Of a stretch of DNA of 5,905 bases, positions 1-5,905 are shown one piece after another (position 1 is the first letter of the stretch; each line of letters opens with the position of its first letter). The DNA comes from Desulfonatronospira sp. (GTDB lineage: Bacteria; Desulfobacterota; Desulfovibrionia; Desulfovibrionales; Desulfonatronovibrionaceae): positions 1 to 5,905 of the forward strand of contig PWSL01000076.1 of assembly GCA_003563255.1 (NCBI GenBank), written 5' to 3'. The translations under genes and the position numbers were made by a program. The notes beneath the pieces were generated by a model that did not search any database, was not told the DNA's origin, and was given only the letters and a program-made list of their open reading frames with translations.

Positions 1-169
1 AGGCTGCGCGATCCTCGCCATTTTGCTCGTATTCGACAATGTACCAGCCCAGCAGCCAGTTGCGTACAGCAAGAGATGTGTCCGCAATACGCCCAACCCG
101 GGACTGCACGGCATCATTCGTATGGCGGCAAAGTTCCCCCAGTGATGAAAAATCGAAGGGACGGCTCAT
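1..169 (-). CDS. DUF1016 N-terminal domain protein (YhcG-like), 5' part only
   Basis: The minus strand reads from an ATG at 167-169 for 56 codons and is still open at position 1, so only the N-terminus is present. The protein starts MSRPFDFSSL and carries LAVRNWLLGWYIVEYEQNG at about residues 33-51, followed by EDRAA. This 'RNW-(L/I)-G-x-Y-I-x-EYEQNG-x-DRA' block is what I know as the start of DUF1016 N-terminal domains, found in YhcG-type proteins whose C-terminal half is usually a PD-(D/E)XK nuclease-like domain. That C-terminal half lies outside the window, so nuclease activity is not shown here. The family's cellular role is poorly defined; members often sit among restriction-modification, toxin-antitoxin and other accessory genes. 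The start is chosen because the N-terminus looks complete and nothing family-like precedes it. The ATG falls at the edge of a heptamer repeat, which supplies only a weak purine-rich ribosome site (GGGGAA, AGAGA). Confidence 0.8.
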   Translation of the reverse strand, partial: MSRPFDFSSLGELCRHTNDAVQSRVGRIADTSLAVRNWLLGWYIVEYEQNGEDRAA

Positions 170-208
170 TCTCTATTCCCCATTTTCAATTCTCCATTAT
201 CAATTTGA
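167..208. repeat. Degenerate heptamer tandem repeat (about six units)
   Basis: On the plus strand this stretch divides into six 7-base units fitting roughly NATTNTC, for example CATTCTC, CATTTTC, AATTCTC and CATTATC. Pairs of units make a 14-base period at 167, 181 and 195. The last unit (202-208) is degenerate. On the minus strand it reads as GAGAATG/GAGAATT-like units. I recall similar heptamer arrays as common short intergenic repeats in diverse bacteria, but could not check this. Its right end coincides with the point where the zeta-toxin-like reading frame loses homology, and its left end contains the ATG of the DUF1016 gene. Confidence 0.7.
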
Positions 209-269
209 GCGTGCTCTTGCCGGAGCCGTTGGGGCCGGCAAACATGCGCAGACGAGGGATATGACTCAT
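186..269 (-). pseudogene. Zeta-toxin-like P-loop ATPase, truncated N-terminal remnant
   Basis: The ATG at 267-269 opens a 27-codon frame that ends in TGA at 186-188. The first 22 residues include RMFAGPNGSGKSTLK, with a canonical Walker A loop GPNGSGKST at residues 12-20. It is preceded by a short beta-strand, as at the start of zeta-toxin/AAA-type small P-loop kinases. Such proteins are usually near 200 residues, so almost the whole protein is missing: the last five residues (LIMEN) are encoded by the heptamer repeat. The start overlaps the stop of the upstream 75-aa gene as ATGA, implying translational coupling in the intact ancestor. A better Shine-Dalgarno is not seen. The piece cannot fold into a working kinase. 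Whether the family member was a true toxin (nucleotide-sugar kinase type) or another P-loop ATPase cannot be told from 22 residues. Confidence 0.75.
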
Positions 270-493
270 TTCAGCACTCGTTTTTCCCCCACTCTTACGG
301 GGGTGGGCGGGGCGATCTTTTTGACTATAGTGCGTGTACCGTCGGGGAACACCTCATAAACGATGCCGTTTTCACTCTGGAGTACGCTGTGGCCAGAAGC
401 CAAAGTCTGCCAGTAGGCTTGTGTTCCGGCAGATTGAGCCAATTCAGGAATGTGTTCTTCTAAAAACTGCATGCTTTTTTCGGAGATAGGCAT
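266..493 (-). CDS. Small hypothetical protein (75 aa), possible antitoxin partner of the zeta-like gene
   Basis: I do not recognise a named family. The 75 residues start MPISEKSMQF. The first 33 or so look helical (MQFLEEHIPELA, QAYWQTLA), then comes a probable beta-hairpin (SVLQSENGIVYEVFPDGT, about residues 36-53), then a basic and proline-containing tail (IVKKIAPPTPVRVGEKRVLK). There is no signal peptide or membrane segment. The ATG at 491-493 is preferred over one at 512-514 because AAAGGA (501-506) sits 7 bases upstream of it, while the longer start has no ribosome site. The stop TGA overlaps the ATG of the zeta-toxin-like remnant (ATGA). Small proteins of this sort, with an EVFPDGT-like strand, recur in my memory directly upstream of zeta-toxin/AAA P-loop genes. 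That makes an antitoxin or accessory role a reasonable inference, not a demonstrated one. Confidence 0.75.
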   Translation of the reverse strand: MPISEKSMQFLEEHIPELAQSAGTQAYWQTLASGHSVLQSENGIVYEVFPDGTRTIVKKIAPPTPVRVGEKRVLK

Positions 494-500
494 GGTGTTT

Positions 501-506
501 TCCTTT
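501..506 (-). promoter_or_regulatory. Ribosome binding site deciding the start of the 75-aa gene
   Basis: AAAGGA on the minus strand lies 7 bases before the ATG at 491-493. The alternative in-frame ATG at 512-514 is preceded by a pyrimidine-rich stretch with no Shine-Dalgarno, so the shorter product is the better call. Confidence 0.6.
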
Positions 507-537
507 GTTATCATTCAAATGGATTCGGATAGGGTAG

Positions 538-564
538 GGTAATAGTTGCAATTCGCCTATTACC
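538..564. promoter_or_regulatory. Perfect 8-bp inverted repeat upstream of the 75-aa gene, possible operator
   Basis: GGTAATAG at 538-545 is the exact reverse complement of CTATTACC at 557-564, separated by 11 bases. The near arm lies about 45 bp upstream of the chosen start of the 75-aa gene, where an autoregulatory operator of a toxin-antitoxin-like operon would be expected. It is not an obvious intrinsic terminator: the stem is AT-rich and neither arm is followed directly by a T-run in its transcript. I could not identify a convincing -35/-10 pair around it. Chance occurrence of an 8-bp dyad in about 200 bp is possible. Confidence 0.3.
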
Positions 565-566
565 GG

Positions 567-600
567 CTCAGTCATTTTTTACCGCCCATTCATTTTTACG
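567..600. repeat. Imperfect tandem direct repeat in the addA to 75-aa gene gap
   Basis: CTCAGTCATTTTTTACCG (567-584) is followed immediately by CCCATTCATTTTTACG (585-600). The shared core is a TCATTTTT(T)AC block. It is adjacent to the inverted repeat at 538-564. The rest of the gap (494-702) is AT-richer than the flanking genes and shows no gene, RNA or clear terminator for addA. Its function is unknown. Confidence 0.3.
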
Positions 601-702
601 GATATTGCTGACCCATTTGCTGCTGTCACTATAAGTCTGTTATTCCATGATCTGGATCTTCATCTCTGCATTGTGCCCAATTAAACTTTTTCTGCGATGT
701 AG

Positions 703-3700
703 TCACAAATCAACCCCTACAACACACCCACCCACAGGATAGTGCAGATAGCTTATAACCGGCAAAGGACCAACCTCTTGCAGACAGTTCTTATACGCTT
801 TAAGCTGTCCGGTAAAGTCTGAAGACTTCTGAAGAAGTTCTTTGTGTCCTCCGGGATAGGCCTTGTGGTCGATGATTATCATTTCATCCGGGGTTTCTAT
901 CAGGAGGTCAATGAATCCGAAGACTACTGATTCGTTTTCCAGGCGTTGCATGACTGGCAGTTCTCTTTTCCACTCGGCTTGGGGATAATTCTTCTCAATC
1001 CAGGCGTACAGGGAATCTGCAGATTGGATGAGTTGTTCGGGCTGCAGCCAGGTACTGCACTGCCACCTGTCTAAGATTTCCCTGGCCAGGTTCAATCGGT
1101 GGTTGTGGTCAAAAGCAGGGCGATCTGCAGCGTAAAAGGTGTGCAGGGCCTCACCCAGCAGGTTCAGGTCCGGTTTGCCGCTGAGGCTCAGGCGATCCCC
1201 GATCATTTTCAGACTGCCCACCCTGCCCTGGCCGGACATTTCTGAAGGGGAAATTCTGGCTGAAGGATAATCCACAGGCTGAAGCTCTAAGTAGTCTTCT
1301 CCAGGAGCAATGGTTCTATCTTCCGGTTCTGCAGGGGCCAGCACCCTGGTCTTGATGTCAAAGGTTCTACCGGCCCAGGTGGCCTTTTCTTCTTCTGGTA
1401 CGGACAAAAGCCAGTTGTCTTTTTCATCCAAAAGCAGGCCCAGGATGCCTTTTTGAAATTCAGGTTCCCTGCCGGCAAGAATCAGACGGTCCCTGGCCCT
1501 GGTCCAGCCCACATACAAAAGCCTGAGCTCCTGGCGATAGTGCTGGCGCTCGGTCTCAGCCATTGATTTATGTCTGTTTAGTCGTTCATGGAACTCGGAA
1601 TTTTTGGTTTTGAAGTGATAAGGGGAGAACCAGAACCGCAGCTTGCGGTCTGCCAGGGGATCCTGGGTGGTAAAGTTTTTCCAGTCGTGCATGACCTGCA
1701 CTCCCAGGGGATTTGGATCAAATGTCTTGCCAAGCTGTGAGAGTATGGTCACGGGCCATTCCAGTCCCTTGGCGGAATGCCAGGTGGCTACGGTGACCGC
1801 ATTTTCACCCCCTGCCGGGTTACGGGTGTCTTCTCCGGCATAATAAAGCTCCTGCATATGGGCGATGAATCCAGCCGGGGTGCAACCAATTCCCTCCTGG
1901 GAACAGGCATCTATATAACTATGAGCCCGGGCCTGAAGAGAGTCTAAGTTTGCCAGGCGCTGCTTAGATTCACCCCATGACAGGCACCACTGTCTTATAT
2001 TCAAGGCCTGACAGACCAGAGTCAAACTTTGCTGTACTCCAGCCGTGGGGTATTGCTTGGAGAGTTCTGTAATGGCAGAAACTTCAGAAATACCGGCAAA
2101 GGCTTTCTCGCCTGGATTTTCCAGCAGGGTCTGCAGCCAAACGTCAGGAGTGCTTGAGTAATGAAACATCCTGGCCAGTTCCGCAGCTGCCAGGGAATCC
2201 TTGTAATCCACCCACAACCTGAGCCCGGCCATGACAGCCTTGACTTCCGAGGTGTCCAGCAGGCCGCTGCCAGGCAGAGCTGTGCGGATATTGATGCTTT
2301 GCAGGGCATGGGCCACCTGACTGCAGATATTATTGGTCCGGCACAGAACAGCGATATCTCCAGGCCGAACCTGTCTGGAGAAATTGCTCTGCCGGTCCCT
2401 GACCCTGGCCTGGCTGTCGTTTAACAGATCTCGTATCCCCTGCGCCAGAGCCATGGCATCCTCCTGCTGGTTTTTTGCTGACAGGGTCCACCATTCCACA
2501 GCAGGGCCAAGATCAGAATTATCCTCCAAGGCTGGACTGAGTCGGACTCGTTCTTCTGGTATCCCATGATGGTTAAAGGCCGGGCAGAAGACATCAGAGG
2601 TCAGGCTGACTAAGCAGGGACGGCTGCGCCAGGATTTTTTAAGGGTTTCCAGGGTATTGGCGGAACCAGGCTTTAACAGTTCATTCAGGCAGACATCCAT
2701 AAGCGCCGGGTCTGTGCCCCGAAAGCCGTAAATGGACTGTTTCTGGTCGCCCACCCAGACGGTTTTCCTGCTTAGCTCTGCCAGCCTGAGCAAAATGGCC
2801 AGCTGAATAGGGCTGGTATCCTGAAACTCGTCCACCAGCAGCAAATCCAGTCCCTCTTTCAGGCGCTCCTTGACTTCAGGCTGCTCCAGAAGCTCAAGGG
2901 CCATGGTTTCCTGGTCGGCAAAATCCAGAACCCCCAAAAGTCTTTTATGCTCTTGATAGCTGTCCAGAGTATCCATGGCGATTTCAAAGACCAGGTCCAC
3001 GGCCTGGGCCATGTCCTGGTGTAGTGCGGGATGACGGTGATGCTCTGAGGCAATTGAGACCAGGTCTTCGGTGAGGTGAATGGATTTTTTACCAGTGGCA
3101 AAATTACTCATCTGCCGCCATGTGTCCCAGGAAAGCCTGCGTCCCTGGCGAAGTTTGATCCGGACTGAACGGGCCATTTGCAGGGCTTTCTTAGTCGTTT
3201 TCGTGGTGTCATGGTCAGTATCCACGGACTGAATGAAGCTTTCCAAAGCCTGCAGCAGTTCATGGTCCAGATTTCTGTTTTTTGGCAGCTTCTTTCCCAG
3301 CAGCGAAAGCAGACCTTTTTGACTCTGGATTCTGGACTCCTCCAGGCCAACCCTGTCCAGCCCGTTGTACCTGGCCAGGGTTATCAAACGCTCCACCACC
3401 CCGGTCCAACTGAACCCTCCAAGCAGAGTCTCAAGTTCTGCCAGCCTCTCTGACTGCTGCGCAGTAACTACCTTGGAAATGGAGCGCCCAAGTTCGCGTG
3501 CAGCAGCATTTTCGTCCAGAACACCAGCATCCGGGAAAAGACCCTTTTCAAAGGTAAAGTCATTGACCAGTCTTCCGCAGATGGCGTTTATTGTTCCCAT
3601 CCGGGCGGCTGAAAGCCTGTGGGCCTCGCTGACCAGTCCCTGAGATATCAGTTTCTGCCGGACCCGTTCCTGAAGTTCTGCAGCAGCCTTGCGGGTAAAG

Positions 3701-3822
3701 GTGGTGGCCATTACAGCTTCAGGCCGGACCTCCTTCGAGGCTATTTTTTCCCCCAGAAGCTCAGTTAATCGATAGGTCTTGCCGCTGCCTGCGCTGGCAG
3801 TAATAATATGAATACCAGACAT
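703..3822 (-). CDS. addA: ATP-dependent helicase/nuclease subunit A (AddA)
   Basis: This 1039-aa protein is the motor and 3'-strand nuclease of an AddAB complex, which unwinds and degrades double-strand DNA ends to prepare them for RecA loading. All superfamily 1A (UvrD/Rep-like) motifs are visible: Walker A ASAGSGKT (9-16); motif Ia TTFTRKAAAELQERV (about 40-54); Walker B VDEFQDTSPIQ (330-340); motif III WVGDQKQSIYGFRG (356-369); motif IV SWRSRP (397-402); motif V VATWHSAKGLEWP (678-690); motif VI LLYVGWTRARDRLIL (768-782). The C-terminus is a RecB-family PD-(D/E)XK nuclease with G890-x3-H894, D972 (GFID), D985-H-K987 and Q1006-x3-Y1010, so all catalytic residues are present. At 1039 residues it is shorter than Bacillus AddA (about 1230), so inserts are smaller but no domain is missing. 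The ATG follows GGAGG by 5 bases and directly abuts the addB stop, giving a coupled operon. A RecB label is possible, but the AddB-type partner favours AddA. Confidence 0.93.
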   Translation of the reverse strand: MSGIHIITASAGSGKTYRLTELLGEKIASKEVRPEAVMATTFTRKAAAELQERVRQKLISQGLVSEAHRLSAARMGTINAICGRLVNDFTFEKGLFPDAGVLDENAAARELGRSISKVVTAQQSERLAELETLLGGFSWTGVVERLITLARYNGLDRVGLEESRIQSQKGLLSLLGKKLPKNRNLDHELLQALESFIQSVDTDHDTTKTTKKALQMARSVRIKLRQGRRLSWDTWRQMSNFATGKKSIHLTEDLVSIASEHHRHPALHQDMAQAVDLVFEIAMDTLDSYQEHKRLLGVLDFADQETMALELLEQPEVKERLKEGLDLLLVDEFQDTSPIQLAILLRLAELSRKTVWVGDQKQSIYGFRGTDPALMDVCLNELLKPGSANTLETLKKSWRSRPCLVSLTSDVFCPAFNHHGIPEERVRLSPALEDNSDLGPAVEWWTLSAKNQQEDAMALAQGIRDLLNDSQARVRDRQSNFSRQVRPGDIAVLCRTNNICSQVAHALQSINIRTALPGSGLLDTSEVKAVMAGLRLWVDYKDSLAAAELARMFHYSSTPDVWLQTLLENPGEKAFAGISEVSAITELSKQYPTAGVQQSLTLVCQALNIRQWCLSWGESKQRLANLDSLQARAHSYIDACSQEGIGCTPAGFIAHMQELYYAGEDTRNPAGGENAVTVATWHSAKGLEWPVTILSQLGKTFDPNPLGVQVMHDWKNFTTQDPLADRKLRFWFSPYHFKTKNSEFHERLNRHKSMAETERQHYRQELRLLYVGWTRARDRLILAGREPEFQKGILGLLLDEKDNWLLSVPEEEKATWAGRTFDIKTRVLAPAEPEDRTIAPGEDYLELQPVDYPSARISPSEMSGQGRVGSLKMIGDRLSLSGKPDLNLLGEALHTFYAADRPAFDHNHRLNLAREILDRWQCSTWLQPEQLIQSADSLYAWIEKNYPQAEWKRELPVMQRLENESVVFGFIDLLIETPDEMIIIDHKAYPGGHKELLQKSSDFTGQLKAYKNCLQEVGPLPVISYLHYPVGGCVVGVDL

Positions 3823-5905
3823 CTATTCCTCCCCAAAAGCCCTGCCGCATAAATTGCCAAGACCACAGAAAGCACAAGGAGCAAGCTGCAGCCGGCCGTC
3901 AACAATGGCGCTTACCTTAGGCGGTTCTTCATCATTTCCTGGAGCCCTGACTTTGCCTTGTTCAAGTTCTTTCCAGGTATCATCATAGCCCTTAACTGCT
4001 GCCTCCCAGGTTTCTTCGAGAGCAGGACCTTTTACTGCCATTGAATCAGGAAAAATATCTGGACAGGTAGTAATGAGCTGTCCTTTCAGGAGCATGTAAT
4101 AGGCAGCAGGGGGCATTTCTTTATCATTGTCCCGGGACAGAAGTCTGCTGTATACAGCCAGCTGAACTGAGGCCCCGTTTTCCAGCTCCTGTTGCCGAAA
4201 ACCCATGCCCCCTCGCTTAAAATCCACCACTGCCAAAGGAGAATCCAGCACCAGATCAGGGGTGCCATCAAGGGTTAAGTCCAGGCCAGTAACAACCTGC
4301 TCTAAATGATCCTCAACATGCCTGATATCAAAACCGCCCTGGCTGATCATTTGGAGTATCTGCTCCACAGCAGCCTTAGTGGTATTGCGGACCCTGGCCC
4401 GGAGATGATCAAAACCCGGCAGAAAGAACCTGGCAGCAAGGCGGGGTCCCTGCTCGTCAAATATGCGCTCCACTTCGTCAGTGGAGATACCAGGGTCATG
4501 CCGGAACTTTTTCAGAAAGATGGATACGATTTCGTGCACAAACCAGCCTTCCAGCTCTTCAGGCTCGGAAAGTGCAGCACTCAGGCCGCTGGATATCCTT
4601 CCCTGATAGTTTATGACCCACTGCAAAGGACACGACAACAGGCTGGAAAGACTGTTTGCGGATTCTTTGGAGCGTTTTGAGATAAGACCCGTCTTGTGAA
4701 TCGTCCACAGGGGCCTGGGCGCAGGCAGGGCCACGGCCTTTCTGGAAAACCTGGCCGGCATGGTCCCGGACATGATTTCCCTGTTCTGTAGACCCGATGC
4801 CTGTTTATCATCTTTCATCCTGCCCACAAGCTCGTCCCACACAGGATGGGGGAATTGTTCCTCTCCGGAAGAACTGCTTTCAGGACAGACCAGAAGAAGA
4901 GTGTTTTCAGCCAGCATAAGCGGACGCTGCCAGCGCCGGGCGATATGTTCTGCCTGTTGACCCGGATCAGGCAGGACAACCCCTGCCCGGGACAGGGCGT
5001 CTTTTTCAGTCTGGGAAAAGGGATCCTGGTAGACTGATGGCACACAGTCATGGTTAAAGGACCACCAGACCACATTCTTTGCACTGCCTGCCAGGCATTC
5101 CGGGCTGCTCACATACGCAAGACCTGCCTGGTCAGGAAAAAGCGGTATCTGGGAGCTTTCCTGGTTCAGATCATGGATCATGCGCTTTATCTGTGGGGCT
5201 GTGAAAGACTGCAAGCCCGAGATGTCTACCAGACGACGGGCATTTTCCAGCTGGGCAATCAAGGGATGCCAGTTCAGGTCATCTGCACCCAGCTCCATCC
5301 GGCCTCTGGCCCAGTCCCGGATAAGATCGATGCGGGCTGTAATCTCGGAAGCCGGATAATCGCCCTGGGAAATACTGGCCCCGAATACTGCCTGCACCCT
5401 GGCCTGGACCCTGTTGCGCCGGTCTGGGTCCTCAATGCTTTCCAGTCCCTCATGCATCTTATTCTGCCACTCCTTAGAACCTACTGCAGGATGTTTATGA
5501 AGCGCCCCTGCCAGGCGCAGGGCGATATTTTTCGGGACAGGGCTCACAGGCAGGATCAAAAGCTCTAAGGCCCTTTGGGGATCCGGCGGATTCCAGGCCA
5601 TTTCCAGGACAAGAGGTAATATCTGCAACAAAGAGTTGTCATAAACCTGTATTCCGGCTCCGGTGCAAGGCAGGCCGAAACGATGAAGGGCTTCATCCAG
5701 AATACTGTCCGGGCCAATGATGACCGTGCTTTCCAGGTTGTCTAAGCCGGACAGCCAGGCAGCCGTTTCATGGGCAGCCTGGGTCGGAGTCTGGGGCCGC
5801 AGCATCTGCAAAGAGCCGTCGAATTGCAGCTCAAATCCTTTTTTACGCGAAGCAGCCAGATCTCCACCGGCCTTGGATGGGGTTATCTCTCTATTGATTA
5901 CCTCA
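3823..5905 (-). CDS. addB: ATP-dependent nuclease subunit B (AddB-type), 5' end outside the window
   Basis: This is the second subunit of the AddAB helicase-nuclease, contributing the other strand's nuclease and structural contacts with AddA. The frame is open to position 5905. A TTG at 5811 is the first start-like codon inside a shorter frame, but 31 further sense codons precede it with no stop, so about 693 residues are visible and the true start is outside. Counting from that TTG, the C-terminal nuclease shows G422-x3-H426, D519 (GTPD), D530-F-K532 (VVDFKRGG) and Q550-x3-Y554. Cysteines C394 (LLSCPLQW) and C646-x2-C649-x5-C655 at the extreme C-terminus match the iron-sulfur cluster signature that staples the AddB nuclease domain. 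The upstream part (about 230-310, with NVVWWSFNHDCVPSV and LLLVCPES) resembles the inactivated helicase-like body of AddB. AddB proteins are often near 1000 residues or more, so several hundred N-terminal residues are probably missing here. The stop TAG touches the addA ATG. Confidence 0.87.
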   Translation of the reverse strand, partial: EVINREITPSKAGGDLAASRKKGFELQFDGSLQMLRPQTPTQAAHETAAWLSGLDNLESTVIIGPDSILDEALHRFGLPCTGAGIQVYDNSLLQILPLVLEMAWNPPDPQRALELLILPVSPVPKNIALRLAGALHKHPAVGSKEWQNKMHEGLESIEDPDRRNRVQARVQAVFGASISQGDYPASEITARIDLIRDWARGRMELGADDLNWHPLIAQLENARRLVDISGLQSFTAPQIKRMIHDLNQESSQIPLFPDQAGLAYVSSPECLAGSAKNVVWWSFNHDCVPSVYQDPFSQTEKDALSRAGVVLPDPGQQAEHIARRWQRPLMLAENTLLLVCPESSSSGEEQFPHPVWDELVGRMKDDKQASGLQNREIMSGTMPARFSRKAVALPAPRPLWTIHKTGLISKRSKESANSLSSLLSCPLQWVINYQGRISSGLSAALSEPEELEGWFVHEIVSIFLKKFRHDPGISTDEVERIFDEQGPRLAARFFLPGFDHLRARVRNTTKAAVEQILQMISQGGFDIRHVEDHLEQVVTGLDLTLDGTPDLVLDSPLAVVDFKRGGMGFRQQELENGASVQLAVYSRLLSRDNDKEMPPAAYYMLLKGQLITTCPDIFPDSMAVKGPALEETWEAAVKGYDDTWKELEQGKVRAPGNDEEPPKVSAIVDGRLQLAPCAFCGLGNLCGRAFGEE
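3828..3832 (-). promoter_or_regulatory. addA Shine-Dalgarno inside the end of addB
   Basis: GGAGG on the minus strand lies within the last sense codons of addB (GGG GAG GAA) and 5 bases before the addA ATG at 3820-3822. The stop TAG (3823-3825) separates the two, with no intergenic base. This arrangement supports co-transcription and translational coupling, which would keep the two subunits near equal amounts. Confidence 0.8.

Noticed and set aside
39..359. 106-codon plus-strand open frame across the left accessory region
   Set aside because: It runs antisense to the DUF1016 start, the zeta-like P-loop segment and the end of the 75-aa gene. Its translation is low-complexity with no recognisable motif, whereas the minus strand gives clear family signatures.
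538..580. Inverted repeat followed by a T-run on the plus strand, as a rho-independent terminator
   Set aside because: The T6 run begins about 10 bases after the second arm, the stem is AT-rich, and no plus-strand gene ends here. On the minus strand no T-run follows.
494..702. sigma-70 promoter for the 75-aa gene (for example TTGCAA near 547-552 with TATCCG downstream)
   Set aside because: The spacing is about 14 bases and the -10 match is poor; other pairs are equally weak, so no promoter is called.
4306..4680. 124-codon plus-strand open frame
   Set aside because: Antisense shadow of the AddB nuclease domain, with no ribosome site or family resemblance.
5050..5568. 172-codon plus-strand open frame
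   Set aside because: It lies wholly inside addB on the opposite strand, has no motif, and is explained as an antisense shadow of a moderately GC-rich gene.
703..5905. RecBCD (RecB plus RecC) instead of AddAB
   Set aside because: The second subunit keeps full PD-(D/E)XK catalytic residues and the AddB-type iron-sulfur cysteines, which RecC lacks. No RecD-like gene is seen in the window.

Overview
This 5.9 kb window has all recognisable genes on the minus strand, so transcription runs from the high-coordinate end towards position 1. Two large genes fill 703-5905 and encode a dual-nuclease AddAB-type helicase-nuclease for recombinational repair of double-strand breaks. addB lacks its 5' end, which lies beyond position 5905, and addA is complete. 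The genus cannot be fixed from the sequence. Roughly 50% GC, good GGAGG-type ribosome sites and an AddAB rather than RecBCD machine suit a mesophilic bacterium, possibly a deltaproteobacterium (Desulfobacterota-like). That placement is a low-confidence impression.

Layout, in the direction of transcription. (1) 5905-3823: AddB-type subunit with a C-terminal PD-(D/E)XK nuclease and a four-cysteine iron-sulfur signature. Its frame is open through the window edge. (2) 3822-703: AddA, with a full set of superfamily 1A helicase motifs plus its own PD-(D/E)XK nuclease. The addB stop codon directly abuts the addA ATG, and the addA Shine-Dalgarno lies in the last addB codons. (3) 702-494: a 209-bp gap of lower GC, with no gene seen. 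It holds a perfect 8-bp inverted repeat and an imperfect tandem repeat, both possible regulatory sites for the next operon. (4) 493-266: a small 75-aa protein whose stop overlaps the next start as ATGA. (5) 269-186: the first 22 codons of a zeta-toxin-like P-loop protein (GPNGSGKST), cut off where a degenerate heptamer repeat begins. (6) 208-167: that repeat. (7) 169-1: the start of a DUF1016/YhcG-type N-terminal domain protein that runs off the left edge.

AddA and AddB would form one heterodimer that unwinds and resects DNA ends. The left 500 bp look like accessory DNA: a small gene coupled to a decapitated toxin-like ATPase, apparently remodelled at a short repeat, followed by a DUF1016-family gene. 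The remodelled toxin-like locus is the most unusual thing in the window. The AddAB genes look intact and ordinary.
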